Origin: Propionibacteriaceae bacterium | GTDB taxonomy: Bacteria; Actinomycetota; Actinomycetes; Propionibacteriales; Propionibacteriaceae | Reading direction: 5' to 3' | NCBI GenBank assembly: GCA_031271975.1 | Contig: JAISUR010000007.1 | Span: 1 to 38,404 of the forward strand | Length of the DNA stretch: 38,404 nt | Shown: one piece after another, positions 7,811 through 15,815 of the stretch | Layout: each line of letters opens with the position of its first letter | How positions within the stretch are numbered: position 1 is the first letter of the stretch | Notes under the pieces: model-generated | Database searches by the model: none | Told to the model about the DNA's origin: nothing | What the model saw: only the letters and a program-made list of their open reading frames with translations | Made by a program: the position numbers and the translations under genes

Positions 7811-8440
7811 ATGCAATGGTGGGGCGTTTGGGCGCTGCTCATAGTGGGGGTCACGATCGTGGCCTACGGCTGGCTGTCCGACCGGGTGCGGGCCAAGCGG
7901 GAAGCCGCCGCGATTCCCGACGGCGGGCCGCAGCCCGCGTATATCACCGAAGTCACGCCCGCCGAAGCTGACCTTGATCCGAAGCGCCGCGCCGAAATCG
8001 AAGGGCTGTTGGCCGACGCGCCGCAGATCGACGCTTGCCTGCCCGATCCGTCCTTTGTCACCGACAGGCCCAACGCCTGGGCGGTGCTCGACCGGCCGGT
8101 GGTCTTGGCCTGTTCGGGACGCATCGAGCTGATCCGCGACCTGCTGCCCGTGGTGTCCAAGGCCAACGCTGCCCAGCGGCCGCTGGTCGTCCTCGCGGCC
8201 GGATTCAGCACGGAGGTGCTGCGCGACCTGGCCGCCAACGCCGCGACGGGTACGCTGCGCAACTTGCCGCTGACTGTGTCCGAGGCGGAGTTGGCCAAGG
8301 CGGCCGAACTGACCGGTTCCCAAGTCGTCCCCATCGCCGACCTGCATGCCGGATACTTGCCCGACGACACCCTGGGCACGGCCACCCTTTGGGTTTCCGA
8401 TGCGGCCACTTCCTGGGTGGTCGCCGGAGAGCAGGGCTGA
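7811..8440 (+). CDS. Membrane-anchored protein with a stand-alone GroEL apical-like domain
   Basis: The 209-residue protein starts with one hydrophobic helix (about residues 5-20) followed by RVRAKR, which by the positive-inside rule places the rest in the cytoplasm. Residues about 79-206 align by eye along the whole GroEL apical (peptide-binding) domain. DPSFVTDRP matches the GroEL SPYF region, AVLDRPVVLA matches the strand ending in FILLAD, and IELIRDLLPV matches the helix ISNIREMLPV. RPLVVLAAG matches KPLLIIAED, VLRDLAANAATGTLR matches ALATLVVN plus the following RGxxK, and LAKAAELTGSQVV matches MLQDIATLTGGTVI. The equatorial ATPase and intermediate domains are absent. A role as an ATP-free holdase or client adaptor at the membrane is inference. 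GGAGG at 7805-7809 lies only one base before this ATG, so the start is a little uncertain. Confidence 0.72.
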   Translation: MQWWGVWALLIVGVTIVAYGWLSDRVRAKREAAAIPDGGPQPAYITEVTPAEADLDPKRRAEIEGLLADAPQIDACLPDPSFVTDRPNAWAVLDRPVVLACSGRIELIRDLLPVVSKANAAQRPLVVLAAGFSTEVLRDLAANAATGTLRNLPLTVSEAELAKAAELTGSQVVPIADLHAGYLPDDTLGTATLWVSDAATSWVVAGEQG

Positions 8441-8766
8441 GTGCCTGGCGCAAAGTCTCAACCAAGCGCGCCCGAGTCTCAACTGCGGGTCAAGGTGAAT
8501 CCGCGGGCCCATTTCACGCTGAAAACCGGGGAATTTCCGCCGGACGGCGGCCAAACCCAAAATCCAAAGTCTCAACCTCGCTTCCAGCGGCATTTCGCCG
8601 CCGGATAGTTTCCGGAGTCGAGGCGGCTGGCGAGTGGGACGCACACCACAGCTCACCACGGCCTACCACAACACGTGGTGGTTTGCGGTGATCGTCCCGG
8701 GGAAGACTCGCCATCCACCTCATACCGGGGGATCTTCCCCTTCCCGGATTTGAGGAGGCGAAAGCC
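8441..8766. other. Non-coding gap of 326 bases with short repeats and a nested hairpin
   Basis: No convincing gene is seen. AGTCTCAAC occurs three times (8454-8462, 8475-8483, 8568-8576). A nested hairpin is present, with outer arms TCACC (8653-8657) and GGTGA (8687-8691) and inner arms ACCAC (8665-8669) and GTGGT (8675-8679). GAGGAGG near 8752-8758 is the ribosome site of the next gene. A c-di-AMP riboswitch, which often precedes wall enzymes in this phylum, was sought and not found. Confidence 0.4.
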
Positions 8767-10149
8767 ATGTTGGTTTCGAAGTTGGCACGGATGACAGTGT
8801 CGTGGTTGGCCGTGACGGCCATGACTGCGGCCACCGCGGGGCTGGTATTGAGTTCGGAGGCGCGAGCCGCCACCACCCCATACCAGACGACTGGACGGCT
8901 GAACGTGCGCACCGGGCCATCCACATCCCAGACCATTCTCACCACACTTGACAAGGGCGCCGTCGTGCTCGCCACCGGGAGCGTGTCCAAAGACTGGCTG
9001 CCGATCAGCTTCAGCGGTACCACGGCCTACGTCTTCGCCGACTATGTGAAGAAGACGACATCGACTACGCCGGCCACAGTCGGTTTGGCGGGCAAGAAGA
9101 CCACGACCGCAAACGTCAATGAACGCACCGCGGCTGCGCTGACTTCGACTGTCGTCAAAGTGATCAAGAAGGGCACGACCGTGTCGGTCACTGGGCGCGT
9201 CTCGGGCGATTTCACCGAGATCAAAGACGGCAGCGCCATCCGCTGGCTGTACACGCAGTACGTGAGCCAGGACGTGGACCCGACCCCGGACCCGTCGCCC
9301 GCCCCGCCTTCCGACGACGACCCGGTGACTTCTGACGACACCGGCGTGGCCACGGCAACCACGACGACGTTGCTCACCCTGCGCGAGTCGGCGCTGAGCA
9401 CCTCCACGTCGCTGGGAAACGTGCCGCAGGGCGCCACGGTCACCTTGACCGGTAAGCACACCGGCACGTATTCGCAAGTGGTCTACAACAAGGTGACCGG
9501 CTGGATACTGACCGGCTACTTCAAAGTGAAGGCCGATTCCACATCCGGGATTGTCTCCACGACGATTCCGGTGGCCACCGGGAAGGTGTGGGTCAACGCC
9601 ACCGGCGTCAACATGCGCACGGACTCGAATGTCGAGTCGGCCAAGGTGACCGTGCTCAGCTACGCCACCGAGCTGTCCACCACCGGCGTCACGAAGAACA
9701 AGTACACGACCGTGATCTATGACGGCACCATCCGCTGGGTCTATGACCAATACCTGTCGCGCACCGCGATCGATCCCACCAAGGATCTGGGGTCGACGAG
9801 CTTGAACAAGCTGGAGAAGTACGGCAAAGCGGCTGTCGTCGAAGTGCGGGAGAACTTCCCGCAGATCGTGACCATTGGCGGCTGGCGGTCTGGCAGCAAG
9901 TACTCGTCCGACCACCCCAACGGCCGCGCGATCGACATCATGATCCCCAACTACAAGTCCAACAAGGCGCTCGGCGACAAGATCGCCGACTGGGTGATCA
10001 AGAACGGCAACCGGCTGCACGTCACCTATCTGATCTGGTACCAGCGCAACTACCGTCTGTCCCGAGGCTCTTGGGTGAAGATGGCCAACCGCGGCTCCGA
10101 CAACCAGAACCACAAGAACCACGTCCACGTGAGCTTCTACGCCAGCTGA
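8767..10149 (+). CDS. Secreted protein with four SH3b repeats and a C-terminal M15-like domain
   Basis: It is likely an exported cell-wall-binding protein, perhaps a peptidoglycan peptidase. The 460 residues have a signal peptide ending near AxA at residues 32-34 (SSEARA then ATT). Four bacterial SH3 modules follow, at about 38-96, 103-163, 195-255 and 270-340; three of them have the LNVRTGP/VNMRTD type start. A Pro/Asp-rich linker lies near 165-185. The C-terminal 115 residues contain GGWRSGSKYSSDHPNGRAIDI and NHKNHVHVSF in broken form; the SxHxxGxAxD and HVH elements are the zinc-site pattern of M15/DD-peptidase-like folds. GAGGAGG precedes the ATG. Peptidase activity is inferred from the motif only. 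Confidence 0.85.
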   Translation: MLVSKLARMTVSWLAVTAMTAATAGLVLSSEARAATTPYQTTGRLNVRTGPSTSQTILTTLDKGAVVLATGSVSKDWLPISFSGTTAYVFADYVKKTTSTTPATVGLAGKKTTTANVNERTAAALTSTVVKVIKKGTTVSVTGRVSGDFTEIKDGSAIRWLYTQYVSQDVDPTPDPSPAPPSDDDPVTSDDTGVATATTTTLLTLRESALSTSTSLGNVPQGATVTLTGKHTGTYSQVVYNKVTGWILTGYFKVKADSTSGIVSTTIPVATGKVWVNATGVNMRTDSNVESAKVTVLSYATELSTTGVTKNKYTTVIYDGTIRWVYDQYLSRTAIDPTKDLGSTSLNKLEKYGKAAVVEVRENFPQIVTIGGWRSGSKYSSDHPNGRAIDIMIPNYKSNKALGDKIADWVIKNGNRLHVTYLIWYQRNYRLSRGSWVKMANRGSDNQNHKNHVHVSFYAS

Positions 10150-10153
10150 GCCA

Positions 10154-11239
10154 ATGCACTTGTCACGGCGTGTCCCGGTCGGCTCGGCCAACGAGTTGGC
10201 CCGGTTGCGCGCCAAGCTGCTCACTGACGGTGTGGCGGTTGCCGAGCTGACGGACACCAACCCCACTAACTATGGGTTGGCGGACGAACGTATATCGGAC
10301 ATACTCGCCCGGGCAACGACTACGTGTTATGAGCCGGACCCGCGCGGTTTGCTGTCTGCCCGCGAAGCTCTCGCGGCGCGTTTCGGCGGCGAGCCGGGCC
10401 ACTACTGGCTGACGGCGTCCACGTCCGAGGCGTATTCGTGGTTGTTCGCGCTGCTCGGCGATCCGGGTGACCAGGTGGCTATTCCCGCTCCGGGATATCC
10501 GCTCATCGAGCCGCTGGCCAGGCTGTCCGGGCTGGAAGTGGGCGAATACCGCACCTTCTATGTCGCCCGCGGTTGGGAATATGACTTGGACTCGGTGGCC
10601 GCCAAAGCCGCCGGGCCTGGCATGCGGGCGCTGGTGGTGGTGAATCCGAACAACCCAACCGGGGCGTTGACTGATTCGGACGCGGCTGCCCAGCTTGCCG
10701 CGATTTGCGCGGAGCACGGCTTGGCGCTGATCGCCGACGAGGTCTTCTTGCCGTTCTCCGACGGCGGGGTCCCGGTCCCGGCCGACTTCACCCTCGACGG
10801 GCTCTCCAAACTGCTCGCCGCTCCGGGTTTGAAACTGGGCTGGATCAAGGCGCCCTCGCTGAGCCGGGAAGCTGCCGCCGCATTGGACGTGGTCGCCGAC
10901 ACGTACTTGTCGGCCAACTCCGCCGTGCAGCGCGCCCTGCCCGAGTTGCTGGCGTTGGCCGACGACACGGTCGCGAGGGTGAACGCCCGCCTGCGAGCCA
11001 ACTTGGACGCGTTGCGCGCCGCTTTCGGGCCGCGGGTGCGGCCAGTCCAGGGCGGCTGGGTCGCGCTGGTCGACATGGGCGAGGACGTATCCCAACGCCT
11101 GCTGCTGGAAGAACACGTTTACGCGCATCCGGGATGGTTCTACGGGCTGGACGCGCGGACCCTCGTGGTGTCGTTGCTGCCCTCGCCGCCGAGCGCGCCC
11201 TACGACGCGCTTCGCCGAGTGGCGAGACCAGACAGCTAG
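10154..11239 (+). CDS. Class I/II PLP-dependent aminotransferase
   Basis: It is a fold-type I aminotransferase, 361 residues, probably cytoplasmic, acting on an amino acid and an oxo acid that cannot be named here. Visible features are the N-terminal gate segment TDTNPTNYGL, substrate/PLP residues in VVNPNNPTG (Asn167), the phosphate-pyridine Asp195 in LIADEVF, the Schiff-base Lys219 in LDGLSKLLAAPGLKLGW and a C-terminal Arg-containing end. It begins four bases after the stop of the SH3b gene and has no clear ribosome site, so it may depend on the upstream gene. Its stop codon and that of the opposite PfkB gene lie in the same CTAG. Confidence 0.88.
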   Translation: MHLSRRVPVGSANELARLRAKLLTDGVAVAELTDTNPTNYGLADERISDILARATTTCYEPDPRGLLSAREALAARFGGEPGHYWLTASTSEAYSWLFALLGDPGDQVAIPAPGYPLIEPLARLSGLEVGEYRTFYVARGWEYDLDSVAAKAAGPGMRALVVVNPNNPTGALTDSDAAAQLAAICAEHGLALIADEVFLPFSDGGVPVPADFTLDGLSKLLAAPGLKLGWIKAPSLSREAAAALDVVADTYLSANSAVQRALPELLALADDTVARVNARLRANLDALRAAFGPRVRPVQGGWVALVDMGEDVSQRLLLEEHVYAHPGWFYGLDARTLVVSLLPSPPSAPYDALRRVARPDS

Positions 11240-12144
11240 GACGCTTCGTTGTCCGCTGCGAAGCTCGCGACTTCCGCCACCGTGGCCACGCCGCCTGCCG
11301 GACCGAGGTGGGTGACGGCCCGGGCTGCGGCCGCCGTGGCAAACCGCAGGCGGCGCTGGGCCGGCCAGCTTTGGGTCAGCGCATATGTGTAGGCGCCTCC
11401 GAACGTGTCTCCCGCCCCGGTGACGTCAACCACGTCCACGGACAGTCCCGGCGCTTCGATCGTCGTTTCGCGCGTATATAACCGCGCGCCTTGAGCCCCC
11501 AGCGTCACGATCAGTTCGGCGAAGCCGTGGGCATCCAGCCAATCAGGGACGTCGCCTATCTCACTGCGGTCAAATCCATGCTCGTTGACCAACAAGGTGT
11601 GCGCTCCGGCCACCTGTTGGGCGGCCCGCTCATCGATGCCGTCCACGTCCAAGTCGATCACCAGAGCGCGTCCGGCGGCCCGCAAGGCTGGCAGGACCGG
11701 CTCGCCGGCCGGGCCGCGCAGGCGTGCCAGGCGTGACAACGTCGAATACAGGAATCCTCGGCTGGCCAGGGATTCCAGTCCGGCGGCGCTCAGCGGGATG
11801 GGAAGCTGCGAGGCTTCGGACCACAAGATCACGTCGTCGCCTTCCACCAGGAAGACGAGGGTTTGGGGGTCGGGCTCCGCGTCGTCGAAGGCGATGAACC
11901 GGGTGCCCAACCCGGCGGCTTCCAGCGCTGAAACCAGCCCGGCGCAAAGCTCGCCCCGGTTGAGGATCGTCACGAACTCGGCAGGCGCTCCGAAGCCCGC
12001 GAAGACCCGCGCTGCGTTGGCCACCATGCCGCCCACATGGGCTGGCAACGGCCGCATCGCGGCTCGGTCGGCGAGGCCCGGCCAGCGTTCGGCCTCGAAA
12101 TAGCGGTCCAGGGAAACGTCGCCCAAGAAGAAGGTCGGTGTCAC
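11236..12144 (-). CDS. PfkB-family carbohydrate kinase
   Basis: It is a 302-residue sugar or nucleoside kinase of the ribokinase superfamily. The N-terminal part has the FFLGDVSLDRYF strand and the glycine pair in HVGGMVANAARV. The C-terminal signature DVVDVTGAGDTFGG contains the catalytic Asp of GAGD and the anion hole. The substrate cannot be told. The start is taken as GTG 12144, with GGAGG seven bases before it; GTGA overlaps the stop of the ureidoglycolate-lyase-like gene, so the pair is translationally coupled. An open frame continues upstream, but it runs through the neighbouring gene in another frame and is not real. Confidence 0.86.
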   Translation of the reverse strand: MTPTFFLGDVSLDRYFEAERWPGLADRAAMRPLPAHVGGMVANAARVFAGFGAPAEFVTILNRGELCAGLVSALEAAGLGTRFIAFDDAEPDPQTLVFLVEGDDVILWSEASQLPIPLSAAGLESLASRGFLYSTLSRLARLRGPAGEPVLPALRAAGRALVIDLDVDGIDERAAQQVAGAHTLLVNEHGFDRSEIGDVPDWLDAHGFAELIVTLGAQGARLYTRETTIEAPGLSVDVVDVTGAGDTFGGAYTYALTQSWPAQRRLRFATAAAARAVTHLGPAGGVATVAEVASFAADNEAS

Positions 12145-12623
12145 GCCCGTACCTCCACCGGCTCGGCCAGCGGCTCCCATTCGCTCACGCCGCTGTTGGC
12201 GCAGTAGGCGAACCAGTAGTAGGGCGTGGGCCCGTCGACGCCCAGGCAGGCGGCGTGCCACACACCGCGTTCCAACACCACGGCCCAACCCACCGGCACC
12301 GTGAACGCCGCCACATCCGCGGGCGCAGGCGGCTGCGCGCTCGGGGCCGCGACAGCCAACACGAACGGCTTGCCCGCCCCGAATGCGCCCTCTTGGGTGT
12401 CGAAGTGGCGTTCCATCTGGGTGATCTGGGCTGGCAGCACCGGCCCGGTCGTGTATCCCAGCGATCCCGGCGAATCGATCAGCGGCGCCAGCGTCCTGGC
12501 GTCCAGATACCCGTCGCCTTGGGATACGGCCACTGCCGCGTCGTTCCTCCCGTCGAGGGGAAACACCGTGCCAAACGGGGCAAACGCGTCGGATGTCAAA
12601 GGCACAGGCCGGATTACTCGCAT
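12141..12623 (-). CDS. Ureidoglycolate lyase (AllA)-like cupin protein
   Basis: The 160-residue product resembles AllA, the cupin enzyme that splits ureidoglycolate to glyoxylate and urea. Seen features are MRVIRPVPLTSDAFAPFGTV at the start, the QMERHFDTQEGAF core that carries the HxxxQE-like metal/substrate residues, PVGWAVVLERGVWHAAC and a C-terminal beta segment. The ATG at 12623 fits the family start; a GTG six codons upstream is possible. It is the first gene of a two-gene unit with the PfkB kinase and lies 40 bases from a divergent glucosidase gene. No other allantoin genes are visible, so its substrate may be a sugar-acid derivative. Family is fairly sure, function is not. Confidence 0.72.
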   Translation of the reverse strand: MRVIRPVPLTSDAFAPFGTVFPLDGRNDAAVAVSQGDGYLDARTLAPLIDSPGSLGYTTGPVLPAQITQMERHFDTQEGAFGAGKPFVLAVAAPSAQPPAPADVAAFTVPVGWAVVLERGVWHAACLGVDGPTPYYWFAYCANSGVSEWEPLAEPVEVRA

Positions 12624-12663
12624 GCGCCAATTACACCCCACAAAACCGGGTTAAGGTGGCCGC

Positions 12664-14190
12664 ATGGCTTTCTGGTGGTACGGCGCGGTCCTCTATCACG
12701 TGTATCTGCGTTCGTTTCGGGATTCCAATGGCGACGGGTACGGAGATCTGGGCGGCTTGCTGGCCGGGCTCGACCACATTGCCGCGCTGGGGGCGGACGC
12801 GATCTGGCTTTCACCGGTGAACCCGTCACCAGATACCGACTGGGGCTACGACGTGAGCGACTACTGCGCCGTTCACCCAGAATTGGGCACACTCGCCCAA
12901 CTCGACGAGGTGATCGCCGAGGCTGCGGCGCGCGGCATGCGCGTGCTGCTCGACCTGGTCCCCAACCACACTTCCGATCAGCACGCCTGGTTCTTGGACG
13001 CGCGGACCGCCCGCGACGCCGTCCACCGCGACTACTACGTGTGGGCGGATCCGAAAAACGGCGGACCGCCCAACAACTGGCTTGACGATACCGGCGAGCC
13101 CGCCTGGGATTGGGACGGAGCCACCGGCCAGTACTACTTGCACAACTTCCTGCCCACCCAGCCCGACCTGAATTGGCGCAACCCGCAGGTGGGCCGCGAG
13201 TTCGACGCGATCATGGACTTCTGGTGCGACCGCGGCGTCGCGGGTTTCCGAATCGACGTGGCTAACGGCCTGTTCAAAGACGCAGCTCTGCGCGACAATC
13301 CGTCTAATGCTGAACTGCTTCCCGGACACCTGCCCGTCCCGGGATCTCACGGCCAGCAGCACATTTACAACTACAACCAGCCTGAGGTCCACGGCGTGTA
13401 CCGGCATTGGCGGGCCCGCGCGGCAGAAAGAACTCCCCAGACGCTGCTGCTCGGCGAGACGTGGGTGTTGCATCCGTCTCAGTTGGCCGAATACTACGGC
13501 GACGGCGACGAACTGCAACTGGCCTTCAACTTTCCGCTCATCTTCGCCTGCTTTTCCGCACGCGAGTTCGCCCGGGTGATAGCCGAGACGTTCGCCGCGC
13601 TGCCGCCCGGCGCCTGCCCGATTTGGGCGGGCTCCAATCACGACTTGCCCAGGCTCGGCACGCGCTGGGCCGGCGGCGACCAGGCCAAGATGCGCCTGGC
13701 CCACACCGTGCTGGCGCTGCTCCCCGGCGTCTATGGCCTCTACTACGGGGACGAACTGGGTATGGCCGATTCCGACATCCCCGCCGAGTTGCAGCGCGAC
13801 CCGCTGACGCTGGGTGGCAAGAACGGCCAATGGCCGCGCGACAACGCCCGTTCGCCGATGCGGTGGACGCCCGATGGCGGCTTCACGACGGGGGAGCCCT
13901 GGTTGCCGCTGGGCCCTGACCCCTCGCTCAACGTGGCGAGCCAGGATGCGGACCCAGATTCGATGCTGTCTTTTACGCGGGACTTGCTCGCGCTGCGCCG
14001 GGCCATCCACGGCGGTCAGTTGAACGGCTATGAACAGTTGCATGTGGACGACGCCGTGTTCGCGTTTGCGACAGGTCCGGCGGTGGTGGTGGCGAATTTC
14101 TCGGGGGAGGAAGTGTCTTGGGCTGGCGTTGGAGAGACCGGCACGAAGCCGGTGGCGCCCTGGTCGGCGCTGGTCTACTTGGTTGATTGA
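12664..14190 (+). CDS. GH13 alpha-glucosidase (oligo-1,6-glucosidase type)
   Basis: It is a retaining alpha-glycosidase of family GH13, 508 residues, without a signal peptide, so it acts in the cytoplasm on short alpha-glucosides. Conserved regions are visible in order: DLVPNHTSD (region I, about 97-104), GFRIDVANG with nucleophile Asp198 (region II), LLGETW with acid/base Glu265 (region III) and GSNHD with His326-Asp327 (region IV). The SPVNPSPDTDWGYDVSDY segment resembles exo-acting alpha-glucosidases. AAGGTGG lies before the ATG. It is divergent from the AllA-like/PfkB pair and runs 16 bases into the tail of the convergent BtpA-family gene. The exact linkage specificity is not determined. 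Confidence 0.92.
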   Translation: MAFWWYGAVLYHVYLRSFRDSNGDGYGDLGGLLAGLDHIAALGADAIWLSPVNPSPDTDWGYDVSDYCAVHPELGTLAQLDEVIAEAAARGMRVLLDLVPNHTSDQHAWFLDARTARDAVHRDYYVWADPKNGGPPNNWLDDTGEPAWDWDGATGQYYLHNFLPTQPDLNWRNPQVGREFDAIMDFWCDRGVAGFRIDVANGLFKDAALRDNPSNAELLPGHLPVPGSHGQQHIYNYNQPEVHGVYRHWRARAAERTPQTLLLGETWVLHPSQLAEYYGDGDELQLAFNFPLIFACFSAREFARVIAETFAALPPGACPIWAGSNHDLPRLGTRWAGGDQAKMRLAHTVLALLPGVYGLYYGDELGMADSDIPAELQRDPLTLGGKNGQWPRDNARSPMRWTPDGGFTTGEPWLPLGPDPSLNVASQDADPDSMLSFTRDLLALRRAIHGGQLNGYEQLHVDDAVFAFATGPAVVVANFSGEEVSWAGVGETGTKPVAPWSALVYLVD

Positions 14191-14879
14191 GCGGCGCGCA
14201 CCAGCTCGCGGACGTGGTCGGCGCTGACTTCGCCCTTGGCCTCGTAGGTGTCCTTCAGGTAGCTGCCCACGATGGCGCCGTCGGCGACCGCGAGCTGTTC
14301 GGCGGCGTTGGCGGCGGTGAGTCCGGCCCCGATCAGCAGCGGATAGCCTGCGCCCACGACGGCTCGGAATCGGGCCACCTTGGCCAGGTCCGTCTCGGCT
14401 CCGGTGGCGTCGCCGGTGACCACCAATCCATCGCAGCGCGCCGCGCCGATCCGGATGTCTTCCGCTTCGGGACGTCCGGACAGGATTGGCTGATACTTGA
14501 AGCGGACACCGCCCAGGACGCGTGCCGAAACTCCGGAGCGCCACTGGGCCAACTGAGCCGCGAACGCCCCGTCTCGCTCTGGGGGCAGATGCCCGGCCAC
14601 GCCATCGAGTTGCACGAAATCGACCGGATAGGCGCTGGCCAACTCGAACGCCCGGGCGTCGTCGTCGAGCACGTTCAGGCCGATCTGCACGCCGAGCCCG
14701 GCCTGGCACACCCAGTCCAGGGAGGCCAGGATGTCGTCGATGTCGCCGAAGTAGTTTTCGACGATCACGCCGTCCAAGCCCCCGGCGGCCATGACCCGGG
14801 CCTCGCGTTGGGCCCGGGCCAGGCGCTCCGCCCGGGTGTCGCCACCCAGGTGGAGCATGCCGAAAATGGGTTTGGTCAT
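14175..14879 (-). CDS. BtpA/SgcQ-family TIM-barrel protein
   Basis: The 234-residue product matches the BtpA/SgcQ family: FGMLHLGG at the start, AAGGLDGVIVENYFGD, GLNVLDDDARAFELA, GLVVTGDATG, and the closing LLIGAGLTAANAAEQLAVADG plus IVGSYLKD. In cyanobacteria BtpA affects photosystem I stability, and in enterobacteria SgcQ sits in a sugar-use cluster; no clear reaction is known. It is a little shorter than E. coli SgcQ (about 268 residues). It is the last gene of the amino-acid ABC operon, its ATG overlapping the binding-protein stop as ATGA, so a role in using the imported compound is likely. The phosphate-binding-like end (GAGLTAANA, GSYLK) suggests a phosphorylated substrate, which is inference. 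Confidence 0.82.
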   Translation of the reverse strand: MTKPIFGMLHLGGDTRAERLARAQREARVMAAGGLDGVIVENYFGDIDDILASLDWVCQAGLGVQIGLNVLDDDARAFELASAYPVDFVQLDGVAGHLPPERDGAFAAQLAQWRSGVSARVLGGVRFKYQPILSGRPEAEDIRIGAARCDGLVVTGDATGAETDLAKVARFRAVVGAGYPLLIGAGLTAANAAEQLAVADGAIVGSYLKDTYEAKGEVSADHVRELVRAAQSTK

Positions 14880-15793
14880 TCGCCCGAAATGCCGTCGTTG
14901 ATGGTGAAGTCGGCGATCGCGGCGTCCGCGCAGCCGTACTTGGTCAAGATGGCCAGATACGTGCCGTCGGCGCCCATCGCCTTCAACGCGGCCTGGACGG
15001 CGTCGCGCAGGCCGGTGTTCTCTTTGGCCACTCCCACGCCGTAGTTGTTGGGCTTCAGCACCTCGCCGAAGTGGTAGTACTCGCCGGCCTCCAGGTCGGC
15101 GCCCGCGCCGCCTTCGAGACCCATCAGGATGGCCTGCGCCCGGTCCGTCTTCATCTGCACTTTCTGCTCGGCCAGCGTCTCGATCTCAAGGATGCCGATT
15201 TCCTTGCCGTCGGTGCAGACCTCATCGGAAACCTGCTTGACCGTCTGGCCCCAGTTGGTGCCGGAGGCGACCGTCACCGTCAGCCCGCAGAGGTCTTTGG
15301 TGTCCTTGATGGTGTCCTTGGCGGCCGCCGGCGCGAAGAAAGCGTCGCCGGTGCGGAAGTAGTCGACGAAGTCGACCTTGGTCTGGCGCTCGGTGTAATC
15401 GGACATGGCCGTCCAGATCAGGTCGTCACGGCCTGTGGTGACGCCCGTGATGAGCTGCTCGAAGTCGACGTTGTCGAACTCCACTGTCAGCCCGAGGCGC
15501 TTGCCCACTTCCTGGGCCAGCTCGATGTCGATGCCCTTGAGTTCTTCGGACCCGGGATCTGAGAATTCCATCGGCTCATAGGCCAGCGACACGGCGACTT
15601 TCAGCACGCCGGAGTCGCGCAACGCCTGCGGCACCATGGCATACAGGGTCGGATCTGCGCCGTCTGGGATGGCTGGCGCGGCGGTGGTCGCTTCCGGCGC
15701 CGTGGTGGCGGCAGGCGTGGTTTGCGGCGCACAGCCGGCGAAAAGCAGCGACAGCGCCGCTGCTGCCAAAGCTGCAATCTTCAACTTCTTCAT
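14876..15793 (-). CDS. Polar amino-acid ABC transporter substrate-binding lipoprotein (family 3)
   Basis: It binds an amino acid or similar small polar solute outside the cell. The 305-residue protein has a signal peptide and the lipobox LFAGC (Cys at residue 21), an Ala/Thr/Pro-rich tether to about residue 45, and a family 3 bilobal domain. Typical pieces are LKVAVSLAYEPMEF, GIDIELAQEVGKRLGL, VDFEQLITGV, and DLCGLTVTVASGT. AAGGAAAC precedes the ATG. It follows the permease and ATPase genes in the order permease, ATPase, binding protein, BtpA. Its substrate is not determined; the Thr/Ala-rich linker is common in actinobacterial lipoproteins. Confidence 0.92.
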   Translation of the reverse strand: MKKLKIAALAAAALSLLFAGCAPQTTPAATTAPEATTAAPAIPDGADPTLYAMVPQALRDSGVLKVAVSLAYEPMEFSDPGSEELKGIDIELAQEVGKRLGLTVEFDNVDFEQLITGVTTGRDDLIWTAMSDYTERQTKVDFVDYFRTGDAFFAPAAAKDTIKDTKDLCGLTVTVASGTNWGQTVKQVSDEVCTDGKEIGILEIETLAEQKVQMKTDRAQAILMGLEGGAGADLEAGEYYHFGEVLKPNNYGVGVAKENTGLRDAVQAALKAMGADGTYLAILTKYGCADAAIADFTINDGISGE

Positions 15794-15815
15794 GGTGTTT
15801 CCTTTCTGGTGTTCA

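Noticed and set aside
8441-8766. A c-di-AMP (ydaO-type) riboswitch ahead of the SH3b wall protein
   Set aside because: A GGTGAATC-like piece is present near 8494, but the second conserved block (GTCAGCTAAC-type) and the required order are missing.
11236-12630. A 464-codon minus frame read as one long kinase
   Set aside because: Its first 162 codons run through the AllA-like gene in another frame. The kinase starts at GTG 12144 with its own GGAGG.
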